The notes under the pieces were generated by a model. It was not told the origin of the DNA and searched no databases. It saw only the letters and a program-made list of their open reading frames with translations. A program made the position numbers and the translations under genes. A DNA stretch of 37,482 nucleotides from Frankiaceae bacterium (GTDB lineage: Bacteria > Actinomycetota > Actinomycetes > Mycobacteriales > SCTD01): the NCBI GenBank assembly GCA_016650445.1, contig JAENVS010000044.1, positions 1 to 37,482 of the forward strand. Direction: 5' to 3'. Positions 1 through 8,244 of the stretch are shown here, piece after piece; positions within the stretch are counted from its first letter, which is position 1; each line of letters starts with the position of its first letter.

Positions 1-1
1 C

Positions 2-481
2 ACGTACCAGCTCAACGGCGGCGGCAACATGGACTTCAAGAACATGCTCGAGCGCGACCGCCTCGAGTCGAAGAAGATCTCCAAGACCCAGGCCGTGACC
101 TCCAACATGGAGCACGACATGGGCAAGCGCAACGTGCACATCGGCCCGTCCGACTACGTGCAGTGGCTCGACGACCGCAAGTGGGCCTACGTCCGCCTCG
201 AGGGTCGCGCGTTCGGCGACGTCCCGCTCAACCTCGAGTACAAGCTCGAGGTCTGGGACAGCCCGAACAGCGCCGGCGTCATCATCGACGCGGTCCGCTG
301 CGCGAAGATCGCCATGGACCGCGGCGAGGGCGGCCCGTGCCACGCGGCCTCGACGTACTTCATGAAGTCCCCGCCCAAGCAGGTCCGCGACGACATCGCG
401 GGTCCGGCCCTCGAGGCCTGGATCAACGGCGAGGACGTGGCGGAGTACGTCGGCGACGAGGCCGCCGCAGCGACCGAGTAA
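2..481 (+). CDS. ino1: inositol-3-phosphate synthase, C-terminal part (partial)
   Basis: The product converts glucose 6-phosphate to 1D-myo-inositol 3-phosphate in the cytoplasm, the first step toward phosphatidylinositol and mycothiol in actinobacteria. The window opens inside the gene; the reading frame is already open at base 2 and runs to TAA at 479-481, giving about 159 residues. The stretch [20 protein letters not shown] followed by SKTQAVTS is the hallmark C-terminal region of the actinobacterial enzyme, with the lysines that bind the substrate. The tail is acidic and alanine-rich, as in homologs. A strong hairpin terminator lies 14 bases downstream, so this is the end of a transcription unit. 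The N-terminal NAD-binding part lies outside the window. The family call is secure. Confidence 0.95.
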   Translation, partial: TYQLNGGGNMDFKNMLERDRLESKKISKTQAVTSNMEHDMGKRNVHIGPSDYVQWLDDRKWAYVRLEGRAFGDVPLNLEYKLEVWDSPNSAGVIIDAVRCAKIAMDRGEGGPCHAASTYFMKSPPKQVRDDIAGPALEAWINGEDVAEYVGDEAAAATE

Positions 482-495
482 CAGCACGGCGTACG

Positions 496-529
496 ACGGC
501 CCGGTGTCCCGCAAGGGACGCCGGGCCGT
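496..529 (+). terminator. hairpin terminator of ino1
   Basis: A perfect 9-bp stem (ACGGCCCGG at 496-504 with CCGGGCCGT at 521-529) encloses a second 5-bp stem (GTCCC/GGGAC) capped by a GCAA tetraloop. It starts 14 bases after the ino1 stop. There is no long T tract, which is usual for high-GC actinobacterial terminators. It sits well upstream of the probable start of the next gene. Confidence 0.8.
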
Positions 530-595
530 TCTGCGTCGCGCCGTACTGCTCGCCCCGCCGTGCCTCCCGCACAGACGACGCCCAGCGCACCCCGC

Positions 596-651
596 CGTAC
601 GGATCAACTTCCAAAGATGCGAGCGTGGCCCGGCCGAAGATGATCCGTACG
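596..651. promoter_or_regulatory. 11-bp inverted repeat upstream of the MFS gene; candidate operator
   Basis: CGTACGGATCA at 596-606 is repeated as its exact reverse complement TGATCCGTACG at 641-651, with 34 bases between. The right arm lies 17 bases upstream of a TACGCT -10-like hexamer (668-673), so it overlaps the expected -35 area of the MFS promoter. The spacing suits a dimeric or looping repressor better than a terminator. No regulator gene is adjacent, so the binding protein is unknown. Confidence 0.45.
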
Positions 652-680
652 ACGCCAGCTGCGCGCCTACGCTGCGGGCG

Positions 681-1982
681 ATGACCGCCGGCCGCCACAA
701 CCTGCGGCACGTGCTCGCGGTGCCGGGGTTCCGCCGGCTGATGGGGGTACGGCTCGCCGGGCAGTTCGGCGACGGGCTGTTCCAGGGAGCCCTTTTCTCC
801 TCCGCCTTCTTCAACCCGGAAAAGGCGACGACCGCCGGCGGCGCATCGCTCATCTTCGCGGCGACCCTGCTTCCCTACAGCGTCGTCGGACCGTTCGCGG
901 GCGTCTTCCTCGACCGCTGGCGCCGCCAGCGCGTGCTGCTGAACGCCAACATCGGCCGGAGCGCCGTCGTGGTCGGCCTGGCCCCTCTGCTCGCGGCGTT
1001 CGGCGCGACCAGCGCCCTCAGCGTCGGGGTCGCCCTGCTCGTCGTCTCGGCGAACCGGTTCATCCTCGCCGGTCTCAGCACCGCGCTGCCGCACGTGGTC
1101 GAGGCGCGGTACCTCGTCACCGCCAACTCGTTCAGCACGACCGTCGGCGGTGGCGCGGCGGCCGTCGGGGGGATCTGCGCCGTCGGCCTGCGCGAGGTGC
1201 TCGGCAAGGACGACGTCGGTGCGGGTCGCATTGCGCTCATCGCGGCGGTCGTGTACATCGCGGCCGGCCTGCTCGCCCGCCGGCTCGGCCAGGACGAGCT
1301 CGGGCCCACCCACCCACCGCTGCACGAGCGCGTGCTGACGGCGCTGTCCGGGGTGGCCCGCGGGGTGGCACAGGGCGCGGTCCACGTGCGTCAGCGCGGC
1401 CAGGCCGGCCGGGCTCTGGCCGCGATCGCCGCGCACCGGTTCTTCTACGGGCTGTCCTTCATCGGGGCCCTCCTGCTGTACACCGACCAGGGTGCGCTGC
1501 ACCGCGGCTTCGCCGGGCTGAGCCAGGTGATCGGCGCCTCGGTCGTGGGCGGCCTGCTGGCGGCGCTCGTGACACCGGGCGTCACCCGACGGCTGGGAAC
1601 GCAGCGGTGGATCGCGATCGTGTTCGCGGTGGCGGCCGTCGTCGAGGTCGCGTTCGGTACGCCGTACCTGCACTGGTCGTTCCTCGTCGCCGCCTTCTTC
1701 CTGGGCTTCGCAGCGCAGGCGTCGAAGATCTGCGTCGACACCCTCGTGCAGGAAGCAGTCGACGACGACTTTCGCGGCCGGGTCTTCTCGTTCTACGACA
1801 CGCTGTTCAACGTCAGCTTCGTGTCTGCGGCGGCGGTCGCCGCGGTGCTGCTCCCGCCAGACGGCAAGAGCTACGTCGTGATCGCGGTCGTCGCCGGCGG
1901 GTACGCCCTCACGGCCGCCGGCTACATGCTGGCGACGCGACGGCGCATGGCGCAGGAGCCGCCCGAGCCCATCGTCGTCTGA
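681..1982 (+). CDS. MFS family transporter (probable exporter)
   Basis: A 433-residue integral membrane protein of the major facilitator superfamily, probably a drug/proton-antiport-type exporter; the substrate cannot be inferred. Multiple hydrophobic helices fill the chain. The loop FLDRWRRQRVLLNANIGR, after the second helix, matches the MFS signature loop, and FRGRVFSFYDTLFN near the C-terminal half is typical of the MFS_3/enterobactin-exporter-like group. The ATG at 681 is chosen because a TACGCT hexamer sits 7 bases upstream, giving a leaderless-type start, and because the protein begins directly with a short cytoplasmic lead (MTAGRHNLRHVLAV). The frame stays open upstream to 504, but that start would lie inside the ino1 terminator hairpin. 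Its stop (1980-1982) abuts the stop of the convergent lipoprotein gene with no spacer. Confidence 0.85.
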   Translation: MTAGRHNLRHVLAVPGFRRLMGVRLAGQFGDGLFQGALFSSAFFNPEKATTAGGASLIFAATLLPYSVVGPFAGVFLDRWRRQRVLLNANIGRSAVVVGLAPLLAAFGATSALSVGVALLVVSANRFILAGLSTALPHVVEARYLVTANSFSTTVGGGAAAVGGICAVGLREVLGKDDVGAGRIALIAAVVYIAAGLLARRLGQDELGPTHPPLHERVLTALSGVARGVAQGAVHVRQRGQAGRALAAIAAHRFFYGLSFIGALLLYTDQGALHRGFAGLSQVIGASVVGGLLAALVTPGVTRRLGTQRWIAIVFAVAAVVEVAFGTPYLHWSFLVAAFFLGFAAQASKICVDTLVQEAVDDDFRGRVFSFYDTLFNVSFVSAAAVAAVLLPPDGKSYVVIAVVAGGYALTAAGYMLATRRRMAQEPPEPIVV

Positions 1983-3197
1983 TCAGCCGGCGGTGAGGCC
2001 GAGACCGCCGACACGGACGGAGATCAGCGGTGAACCGGAGGGACTCGGCAGGATCGCGAGCGGTGACGGCGGCGGCGTCGGCAGCAGACCCGTCACCGTC
2101 GTCACGACGTCGTCCACCGGGTCGGAGGACGGGGACGGCGACGGGGTGGGCCGGCTCGAAGGCCGGCCACCGGGCTGCGGTGACGGCGCGGGCGACGGGC
2201 CGCCCGTCGGACCCTGTGACCCCCCGGTCGACGGACCGGGCAGACCGCCGTTGCCCAGGGCGACTGCGGGCCCGTCGTCGGCCGGCTCGAGGATGCTGTC
2301 GAGGGCGGCGCTGACGTCGGCGACGTCGGCACCCGCGAGCGCGGCCACCACGCCCCACGACCCGCCATCGGCGCGCCAGGTGCGCACGTCCTCCGGCTTC
2401 GCGCCGGCGGCCTTGGCGACGACGTAGGCGAGTGCCGCTTCGGTAGGCGACTGACCGGCGGCGGGCGATGAGCTGAACGACACCGGCAGCACCCGAAGTA
2501 CGGCGGCCCGCGAGCCGGCGTCGCGGTCGAGACCGTCGGCGAGGACGCCGAGGTTGATGTCGGCGGTGACGAGGTCGAGGGCGTAGCGCCGCTCCCAGCC
2601 GTCGCGGGTCAGTGCGAGCGGGGTGACGCGTCCGGGGACGCCGCCGTCCGGCACCTGCACCTGCTTGAGCCGCTCCACGTCGGCTTCGGCCCGTCGCCCG
2701 GTGGCGCGGACGGTCACGGTGCCGCGGAACGACGCGGCGCGCAGCAGCACGCCGCGCTCGACGCGGGCGAGGCCGCCGCGGGGCGTCCGGACAGTGGCGG
2801 CGCCGGCGGCGAGTGACAGCGCCGGTGCACGGCGCGCATCGACCATGACCAGGCCCCGCCGAAGCTGTTCGCGCTCCCCGTCGACGACCGTGACGGCGGT
2901 GGCGGAGCCGAGCAGCACGCTGCGGCCGGCCGCCACCAGGGTGGCCGAACCGCCCTCGGCGGTGCGGACCGTGGCGCCGTTGGGCACGGTCATCCCCGCC
3001 GTCGCGGGACGGGTGCTGCCGTTGGGGAGGTCGACGGTCGCAGAGCGGGCGGCGCGCAGGACAGTGCTCGCCTTGGCCACGTCGGGACCGCAGGCGGACA
3101 GCCCGAGTGCGGCCAGCATCGAGCCGGCGGCAAGAACGGCGGTCGCCGTCATGCCCCTGCCCGCCGGCCGTCCGAGATGTCCGGCTCTGCCCGTCAT
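1983..3197 (-). CDS. lipoprotein with FecR-like domain
   Basis: A predicted secreted, lipid-anchored protein of unknown function (404 residues). From the ATG at 3197 it has a basic n-region, a hydrophobic stretch and a lipobox LSAC with the lipidated Cys at about residue 36. Residues 45-175 are rich in glycine and short beta-strand patterns (NGATVRTAEGGSATLVAAG; VRTPRGGLARVERG), which resemble FecR-type domains. A central helical region follows, then a Pro/Ser/Gly-rich linker from about residue 300 (SPAPSPQPGG, SRPTPSPSPSSDP), typical of a wall-spanning tether. An upstream in-frame ATG at 3233 would add 12 residues before the signal peptide and is less likely. It lies 48 bases downstream of cca on the same strand, so the two may be co-transcribed. 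The domain call is by pattern only. Confidence 0.7.
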   Translation of the reverse strand: MTGRAGHLGRPAGRGMTATAVLAAGSMLAALGLSACGPDVAKASTVLRAARSATVDLPNGSTRPATAGMTVPNGATVRTAEGGSATLVAAGRSVLLGSATAVTVVDGEREQLRRGLVMVDARRAPALSLAAGAATVRTPRGGLARVERGVLLRAASFRGTVTVRATGRRAEADVERLKQVQVPDGGVPGRVTPLALTRDGWERRYALDLVTADINLGVLADGLDRDAGSRAAVLRVLPVSFSSSPAAGQSPTEAALAYVVAKAAGAKPEDVRTWRADGGSWGVVAALAGADVADVSAALDSILEPADDGPAVALGNGGLPGPSTGGSQGPTGGPSPAPSPQPGGRPSSRPTPSPSPSSDPVDDVVTTVTGLLPTPPPSPLAILPSPSGSPLISVRVGGLGLTAG

Positions 3198-3245
3198 GCC
3201 CCCATGGTGCGTTCTCGGCCCGGTCCAGGCCATGGCTAGAAAGAA

Positions 3246-4736
3246 CTAGTCACGCCCGGTGTCCGGCTGCTCCTCTACGGGATCGGCGTCGCGGGTCGGT
3301 GGCTGTAGGCCTCGCGCGACGGCCCATGCCAACAGCGCAGCTTCCGCCTCGTCACGGGGAAGCGGGCCGTGCTCCATGCGGAGCTCCTTGAGGTACGCCC
3401 AGGCCTCACCCACCTGACGGCCGGGGGGGATGCCGAGCAGCGCCATGATGTCGTCGCCGTTGAGGTCCGGCCGCATCTTGGCCATCTCCTCCTGCTCGGC
3501 CAGCCGGGCGATCCGCGCCTCCAGGTCGTCGTACGACGCCGCCAGCGCCGCGGCTCGGCGCTTGTTGCGGGTCGTGCAGTCGGACCGCACGAGCGTGTGC
3601 AACCGCGCCAGCTCCTCCCCGGCGTCGTGGACGTAGCGGCGTACCGCACTGTCGGTCCAGCCCGAGGAGCCGTAGCCGTGGAAGCGCAGGTGCAGGTCGA
3701 TCAGGCGGCAGACCGGCTCGACGACGTCCTTGCCGTAGGTCAGCGCCCGCAGCCGCTGACGGGCCAGCTTGGCGCCGACGACCTCGTGGTGGTGGAAGGA
3801 GACGCCGCCGCCGGGCTGGTGCCGACGGGTCGCCGGCTTGCCGATGTCGTGCAGGACCGCGGCCAGCCGCAGCACGAGGTCCGGGCCCTCGTGCTCGAGC
3901 CGGATCGCGCGCTCGAGCACCTGCAGGGTGTGCTCGTAGACGTCCTTGTGCTGGTGGTGCTCGTCGATCTCGAGCCGAAGGGCGGGCAGCTCCGGCAGCA
4001 CCTGGTCGGCGAGCCCGGTGGCGACCAGCAGCTCCAGACCCACCCGAGGGTCGGCACCGAGGAGCAGCCGGGTCAGCTCCTCGCGGATCCGTTCGGCGCT
4101 GACGATCGAGAGCCGGCTCGACATCGCGGTCATCGCCGCGACGACCGCGGGCTCCACGGTGAAGCGGAGCTGGGCCGCGAACCGGGCCGCCCTCAGCATC
4201 CGCAGCGGGTCGTCGCTGAAGGACGCCTCCGGGGTCCGTGGCGTCCGTATCACCCGCGCGGTCAGGTCGTCGATGCCGCCGTGCAGGTCGATGAACGCGG
4301 TCGGTGCGCGCCAGTCGGGCAGCGACAGTGCCATCGCGTTGATCGTGAAGTCGCGCCGGGCCAGGTCGCCCTCGACGGTGTCGCCGAAGGTGACGACGGG
4401 CTTGCGCGACTCGCTCCGGTAGAACTCGTCGCGGTAGGTCGTCACCTCCAGCTTGAAACCGGCCTTCACGAAGCCGACGGTGCCGAACTGGAAGCCCGCG
4501 TCCCAGGTGCCCTCCGCCCAGCCGGCCAGCACCTCCTGGATGCGCTCGGGGCGGGCGTCGGTCGTGAAGTCGAGGTCGTTGCCCAGTCGCCCGAGCAGGG
4601 CGTCGCGGACCGAGCCGCCGACCAGGTGGAGCGCGTGCCCGGCCGCCGCGAACAGCTCCCCGAGCTCGACCGCCACCGGCGAGACCCGCATCAGCTCACG
4701 CACGGCGTTCTGCTGGACCTCGGTCAGGGCGGACAT
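3246..4736 (-). CDS. cca: CCA tRNA nucleotidyltransferase
   Basis: Adds or repairs the 3'-CCA end of tRNAs in the cytoplasm (class II nucleotidyltransferase; 496 residues). Visible in order: the GGSVRDALLG motif near residue 40; the metal-binding DLDFTT motif just after it; the SAERIREELTRLL segment that belongs to the ERxxxEL nucleotide-specificity region; and a C-terminal HD domain (LHDIGKP). The fused HD domain is the actinobacterial arrangement; the Mycobacterium ortholog is annotated pcnA and occupies the same place beside the Nudix/murJ cluster. Upstream on its strand TAGCCT ends 8 bases before the ATG, which points to a leaderless transcript. It is divergent from the YbaK-like gene. 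Confidence 0.95.
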   Translation of the reverse strand: MSALTEVQQNAVRELMRVSPVAVELGELFAAAGHALHLVGGSVRDALLGRLGNDLDFTTDARPERIQEVLAGWAEGTWDAGFQFGTVGFVKAGFKLEVTTYRDEFYRSESRKPVVTFGDTVEGDLARRDFTINAMALSLPDWRAPTAFIDLHGGIDDLTARVIRTPRTPEASFSDDPLRMLRAARFAAQLRFTVEPAVVAAMTAMSSRLSIVSAERIREELTRLLLGADPRVGLELLVATGLADQVLPELPALRLEIDEHHQHKDVYEHTLQVLERAIRLEHEGPDLVLRLAAVLHDIGKPATRRHQPGGGVSFHHHEVVGAKLARQRLRALTYGKDVVEPVCRLIDLHLRFHGYGSSGWTDSAVRRYVHDAGEELARLHTLVRSDCTTRNKRRAAALAASYDDLEARIARLAEQEEMAKMRPDLNGDDIMALLGIPPGRQVGEAWAYLKELRMEHGPLPRDEAEAALLAWAVARGLQPPTRDADPVEEQPDTGRD

Positions 4737-4846
4737 GCCGCCCGAGGCTACGGGTATGGCTGCGATGTTTTGAGAACCGGGAGACCGGGTAGCGCACGGG
4801 TCCGGTCCGGCGACATCACACGGCGACCAGGGAAGGCGGTCCGGCG

Positions 4847-5443
4847 ATGAAGAGCGCTCTCGACGTCCACCGCACCCTGCTCGCGGCGGACGTACCGCAC
4901 GAGATGGTCCGGCTCCGTACGCCGATCGCCGGGGCGGACGACCTGCCGCGGGCGCTCGCGGTCGCCCGGGACGCCTGTGTGGTCGTCCGCTGCTACCGCG
5001 TCACCCGGCGGGACGGCACGACGCAGCTCTGCGCCGTCATGATGCGATCGGGGGACACCCCCGACCCGGGTTCGCTGCTCGAGGCCCTCGACGCGGTCGC
5101 GGTCCGGGTCGCCACCGGCGCGGAGGTCAACACCGCCACCGACTACGCCTGCGCGCTCGTCAGCCCGATCTGCCTGCCCGCGGAGGTGCTGCTGCTCGCC
5201 GACGCCGCGCTCGGCGGCGCCGACGTCCTGTACGCCCCCACCGGCGAGAGCTGCGTCGCGCTCGGCATCGCCACGCGTGACCTGCTCGTCGCCAGCCGCG
5301 CCCTCGTCACCAACCTCACGGCCCGGCCGCTCGCCGCCCGCGAGCGGTCGAACTGGCAGGTCGGCGCCGGTCTCGAAACCGCCAGCGGGACGGTGCTGCC
5401 GCTCGATCCACACCGGCTGGCCGGCACCCGCCGCACCGGCTGA
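4847..5443 (+). CDS. YbaK/EbsC-like aminoacyl-tRNA deacylase family protein
   Basis: A 198-residue cytoplasmic protein resembling the YbaK/prolyl-tRNA editing domain, which hydrolyses mischarged aminoacyl-tRNAs in trans. The features seen are the N-terminal pattern SALDVHRTLLAADVPHEMVR, a central hydrophobic VVVRCYRV strand, and a C-terminal region with GIATRDLL and Thr/Asn-rich segments. A GGGAAGG ribosome-binding site stands 9 bases before the ATG. It is divergent from cca, which also acts on tRNA, and is followed 42 bases later by the Nudix gene. The substrate amino acid cannot be told, and the catalytic lysine was not assigned with certainty. Confidence 0.65.
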   Translation: MKSALDVHRTLLAADVPHEMVRLRTPIAGADDLPRALAVARDACVVVRCYRVTRRDGTTQLCAVMMRSGDTPDPGSLLEALDAVAVRVATGAEVNTATDYACALVSPICLPAEVLLLADAALGGADVLYAPTGESCVALGIATRDLLVASRALVTNLTARPLAARERSNWQVGAGLETASGTVLPLDPHRLAGTRRTG

Positions 5444-5460
5444 GCGCTCCCCGCCCGACC

Positions 5461-5488
5461 CACCGGGCCGCCGTACATTGGCCCGGTG
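5461..5488. promoter_or_regulatory. leaderless-type Nudix promoter inside a perfect 9-bp inverted repeat
   Basis: CACCGGGCC (5461-5469) and GGCCCGGTG (5480-5488) are exact reverse complements. The 10-base loop contains TACATT (5474-5479), a good actinobacterial -10. The right arm ends with the GTG start codon of the Nudix gene, which lies 7 bases from the hexamer, where transcription should begin. A transcript reading through from upstream could fold and hide the GTG, while one starting at the GTG could not. As DNA, the repeat could also be an operator. Confidence 0.5.
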
Positions 5489-5971
5489 TCCTCCTCCGCC
5501 ACGCCGCGTCCCGGCCGACGGCCGCTGCGGCGCGTCGACGAGACGAGCGCGGGCGGGTTGGTGCTCGACCGCCGCGGTCCGGAGGCGCGAGGAGCGCTGA
5601 TCGGGCGGCTCGACCGCCGCGGGAGGCTCCTCTGGTCGCTCCCGAAAGGTCACGTCGAGCCCGGTGAGACCGACGAGGACACCGCGGTCCGCGAGGTCAT
5701 GGAGGAGACCGGTATCCGGGGGGCTGTGGTCGGCAAGCTCGGGACCATCGACTTCTGGTTCGTCGCCGACGGCCGCCGGATCCACAAGACCGTGCACCAC
5801 TTCCTGCTGGTCGCCGTCGACCCCGTCGGCGGCCTGGAGCTGTCCGACGCCGATGTCGAGGTGAGCGAGGTCGCCTGGGTGCCGCTCGCCGAGGTGCCCG
5901 TCCGACTCGCGTACGCCGACGAGCGACGGCTGCTCGAGCGGGTGCCGGACCTGCTCGCCGAGACAGCCTGA
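5486..5971 (+). CDS. Nudix hydrolase (MutT4-like)
   Basis: A 161-residue Nudix enzyme that cleaves a nucleoside-diphosphate-linked substrate; by position it corresponds to the Mycobacterium mutT4 gene next to murJ. The Nudix box is complete: GHVEPGE at the start, then seven residues, then REVMEETGI, matching Gx5Ex7REUxEExGU. It is preceded by LPK, common in Ap4A/nucleotide-type members. The start is a GTG that coincides with the expected transcription start after TACATT, so the mRNA is probably leaderless. Alternative downstream starts would cut into the first strand of the fold. The gene is followed after 11 bases by the DUF6049 gene, and the two are likely co-transcribed. The exact substrate is unknown. 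Confidence 0.9.
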   Translation: MSSSATPRPGRRPLRRVDETSAGGLVLDRRGPEARGALIGRLDRRGRLLWSLPKGHVEPGETDEDTAVREVMEETGIRGAVVGKLGTIDFWFVADGRRIHKTVHHFLLVAVDPVGGLELSDADVEVSEVAWVPLAEVPVRLAYADERRLLERVPDLLAETA

Positions 5972-5982
5972 GCCGCGGGAAC

Positions 5983-8244
5983 ATGCCCGCGCGCCGCGTC
6001 ACCCGCTCCCCGCGCCGTCGGGTCGCATCGTTCGCCGTCGCGCTGTGCGCGGCTCTCCTGCCCATCGCCGGGATGGGCGCCTCGTACGCCGACGACCCGA
6101 CTCCGGCTCCGACGGCCAGTCCGAGCCCGAACGACGACGCCCCCGCGCAGGTCCTGGTCACCAAGCTCGCACCGCGCGCCCCGCTGGATCCCGACGGCTT
6201 CTTCCAGGTGCGCGGCATCCTCGTCAACCGCGGGTCGCAGACGCTGCACGAGCTGACCGTCCGCCTGCGACGCGGCGACAAGCTCTCGACGCGCGGCGAG
6301 CTTGCCACCGCCGACGTCGAGCCCCCCGTCACTCCGACTCGGGTCGGTCGCACCCCGGTCCGCGCCGCCGTCCAGGACCTCGAGCCCGGCCAGAGCACCA
6401 CCTTCGACATTCGCATCCGGGTCTCTTCGCTGCGGCTCGGCGCCATCGGCGTCTACCCGCTGCGGGTGGAGGCGCGGGCCCGGTTCGGCGACGGGGGCGG
6501 CGTCGACTCGGTCGGTGGCATCACGACCTACGTCCCCTGGTTCCCCGATGGGCCGCCGCACGGCAAGATCCGCGTCGCGTGGCTCTGGCCGCTCGTCGAC
6601 CAGCCGCGACGGGGACCGCGCGAGGTCATGCTCGACGACGAGCTCGCCACCTCCTTCGCGAAGGGTGGCCGGCTCGACCGGATGCTGCGGTCGGCCGCCG
6701 ACGGCGCCAAGGGCGGCTGCGACCCCGAGCCGGACCCGCCGGTGACCCTCCCGAGGCCGCCGCGCACCGGGCCGTGCCGCGCTGAGGCCGTGCCGATGAC
6801 CTACGCCGTCGACCCTGACCTGCTGTTCACCGCAGATGCGCTGACCCGTCCGTACCAGCTGCTCGACGGCACCAAGACCGAGCGGGTCGACGACACCGGG
6901 CCGGCCAGGGGATGGCTGGACGGCCTGCGCGATGCCGTCGGGCCCGGCGAGGTGCTGTCACTGCCGTATGCCGACCCCGACGTCGTCGCGCTGACGGCAC
7001 CGGAGAACGGCCTGGCCGACGAGGTCTCCCTCCTGAGGGAGCAGGGCAAGAAGGAGACGGCGAACGTTCTCGGGCGCCAGCCGATGACGTCGGTCGTCTG
7101 GCCGCCGGCCGGGCGGCTGACGCGGCGCACCGTGGAGACACTGACGTCGGGCGGCGCCACCGCGCTCGTCGTCGACCCGGTCGCGCTGCCCGAGCCCGAG
7201 AACGAGCCGGGGCGGACGCCCGACACCGATGTCGGTCAGCTCCCGACCAACACGGGCCAGCCCAAGGTCCTGACCATCGACCCCGCGCTGTCGGCGCTGC
7301 TCACACCGACGTACGCCGACTACCCGGGCGACCGCGTCGTCGAGCAGAGGTGGCTGGCGGAGACGGCCATGATCTCGGCGGAGGCACCGTCGGTGTCGCG
7401 GACGATCCTGGTGGCGCCGGCCCGCAGAGCGGATCTGCACACCGCGGTGGCGGCCGATGCGATCCGTGACACCGGCCGGCTGCCCTGGTTGTGCCCGGTG
7501 TCGCTCGCGAGCATCGCGTCGGCCCGCGACACCTGCGCCGACGAGGTTGTCACGGAGGAGACCGACATCCCGTCGGTGGAGCTCGCGCCAGCGCGGGCCG
7601 AGGACGTCGTCCTGTCCACCGAACACCTGCGCCAGGTGCGCGCACTGCGCGCCATCTCCACGCAGTTCACCGACGAGGTCCTCGCCGAGCCGACGAGCAA
7701 AGAGGCGGTCGGCACGACCGGCCGGTTGCTGCGCGCCCGCGCCAGGGCCGAATCCAGCGCGTGGCATGACCGTCCCGGTGACGGGGAGCAGATGCTCCGC
7801 CAGCTCAAGGACGACCTCGCCGACCTGCGCGGCAAGGTCCACCTGCAGGTCGGCAGCGGGACGGTGACGCTGACGAGCTCCACCGGGGTCATCTCGGTCA
7901 ACGTCGTCAACGAGCTGTCGCAGCCCGTCCGCGTCGGGGTCGTCCTCGACGCCCGCAACCGGGCCCGCCTGTCCACCAGGGGCACACCCATCACGACGGT
8001 CCGCCCCGAGTCGGCCGCGCAGATCAACCTCAAGGTGACCGCGCAGACGTCCGGCACGTTCCCGGTGACCGCGCAGCTCGTCGATCACGACGGCCAGCCG
8101 TTCGGTGGCCAGGTTCGGCTCGTGGTGCGCAGCACGCAGTACGGCCGCGTCGCCCTGGCCGTGACCGGCATCGCCGCCGGCGTGCTCCTCGTCGCGGCCG
8201 GCGTACGGATCGCGCGCAGGGCGATGCGCCGCACCTCGGCATGA
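5983..8244 (+). CDS. secreted membrane-anchored protein, DUF6049-like
   Basis: A 753-residue protein of unknown function found beside murJ in actinobacteria (Rv3909 position in M. tuberculosis). It begins with a twin-basic n-region and a hydrophobic core ending in GASYADD, a plausible Sec signal peptide. Next come a Pro/Ser-rich stretch, a beta-rich domain, a large central alpha/beta region, and a second beta domain near residues 630-710. A single C-terminal membrane helix (residues about 722-742) followed by RRAMRRTS places the bulk outside the cell. The ATG is 11 bases after the Nudix stop. Its own stop overlaps the murJ ATG in ATGA, so the two are translationally coupled and presumably work together in the envelope. 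The family assignment rests on context, size and topology. Confidence 0.85.
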   Translation: MPARRVTRSPRRRVASFAVALCAALLPIAGMGASYADDPTPAPTASPSPNDDAPAQVLVTKLAPRAPLDPDGFFQVRGILVNRGSQTLHELTVRLRRGDKLSTRGELATADVEPPVTPTRVGRTPVRAAVQDLEPGQSTTFDIRIRVSSLRLGAIGVYPLRVEARARFGDGGGVDSVGGITTYVPWFPDGPPHGKIRVAWLWPLVDQPRRGPREVMLDDELATSFAKGGRLDRMLRSAADGAKGGCDPEPDPPVTLPRPPRTGPCRAEAVPMTYAVDPDLLFTADALTRPYQLLDGTKTERVDDTGPARGWLDGLRDAVGPGEVLSLPYADPDVVALTAPENGLADEVSLLREQGKKETANVLGRQPMTSVVWPPAGRLTRRTVETLTSGGATALVVDPVALPEPENEPGRTPDTDVGQLPTNTGQPKVLTIDPALSALLTPTYADYPGDRVVEQRWLAETAMISAEAPSVSRTILVAPARRADLHTAVAADAIRDTGRLPWLCPVSLASIASARDTCADEVVTEETDIPSVELAPARAEDVVLSTEHLRQVRALRAISTQFTDEVLAEPTSKEAVGTTGRLLRARARAESSAWHDRPGDGEQMLRQLKDDLADLRGKVHLQVGSGTVTLTSSTGVISVNVVNELSQPVRVGVVLDARNRARLSTRGTPITTVRPESAAQINLKVTAQTSGTFPVTAQLVDHDGQPFGGQVRLVVRSTQYGRVALAVTGIAAGVLLVAAGVRIARRAMRRTSA

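Noticed and set aside
504..680. Longer version of the MFS gene starting at 504
   Set aside because: The start would lie within the ino1 terminator, the added residues have no transporter character, and the ATG at 681 has a well-placed -10.
3369..4850. 493-codon open frame on the plus strand opposite cca
   Set aside because: Antisense shadow of a clear conserved gene; high-GC codon bias leaves long open frames on the other strand.
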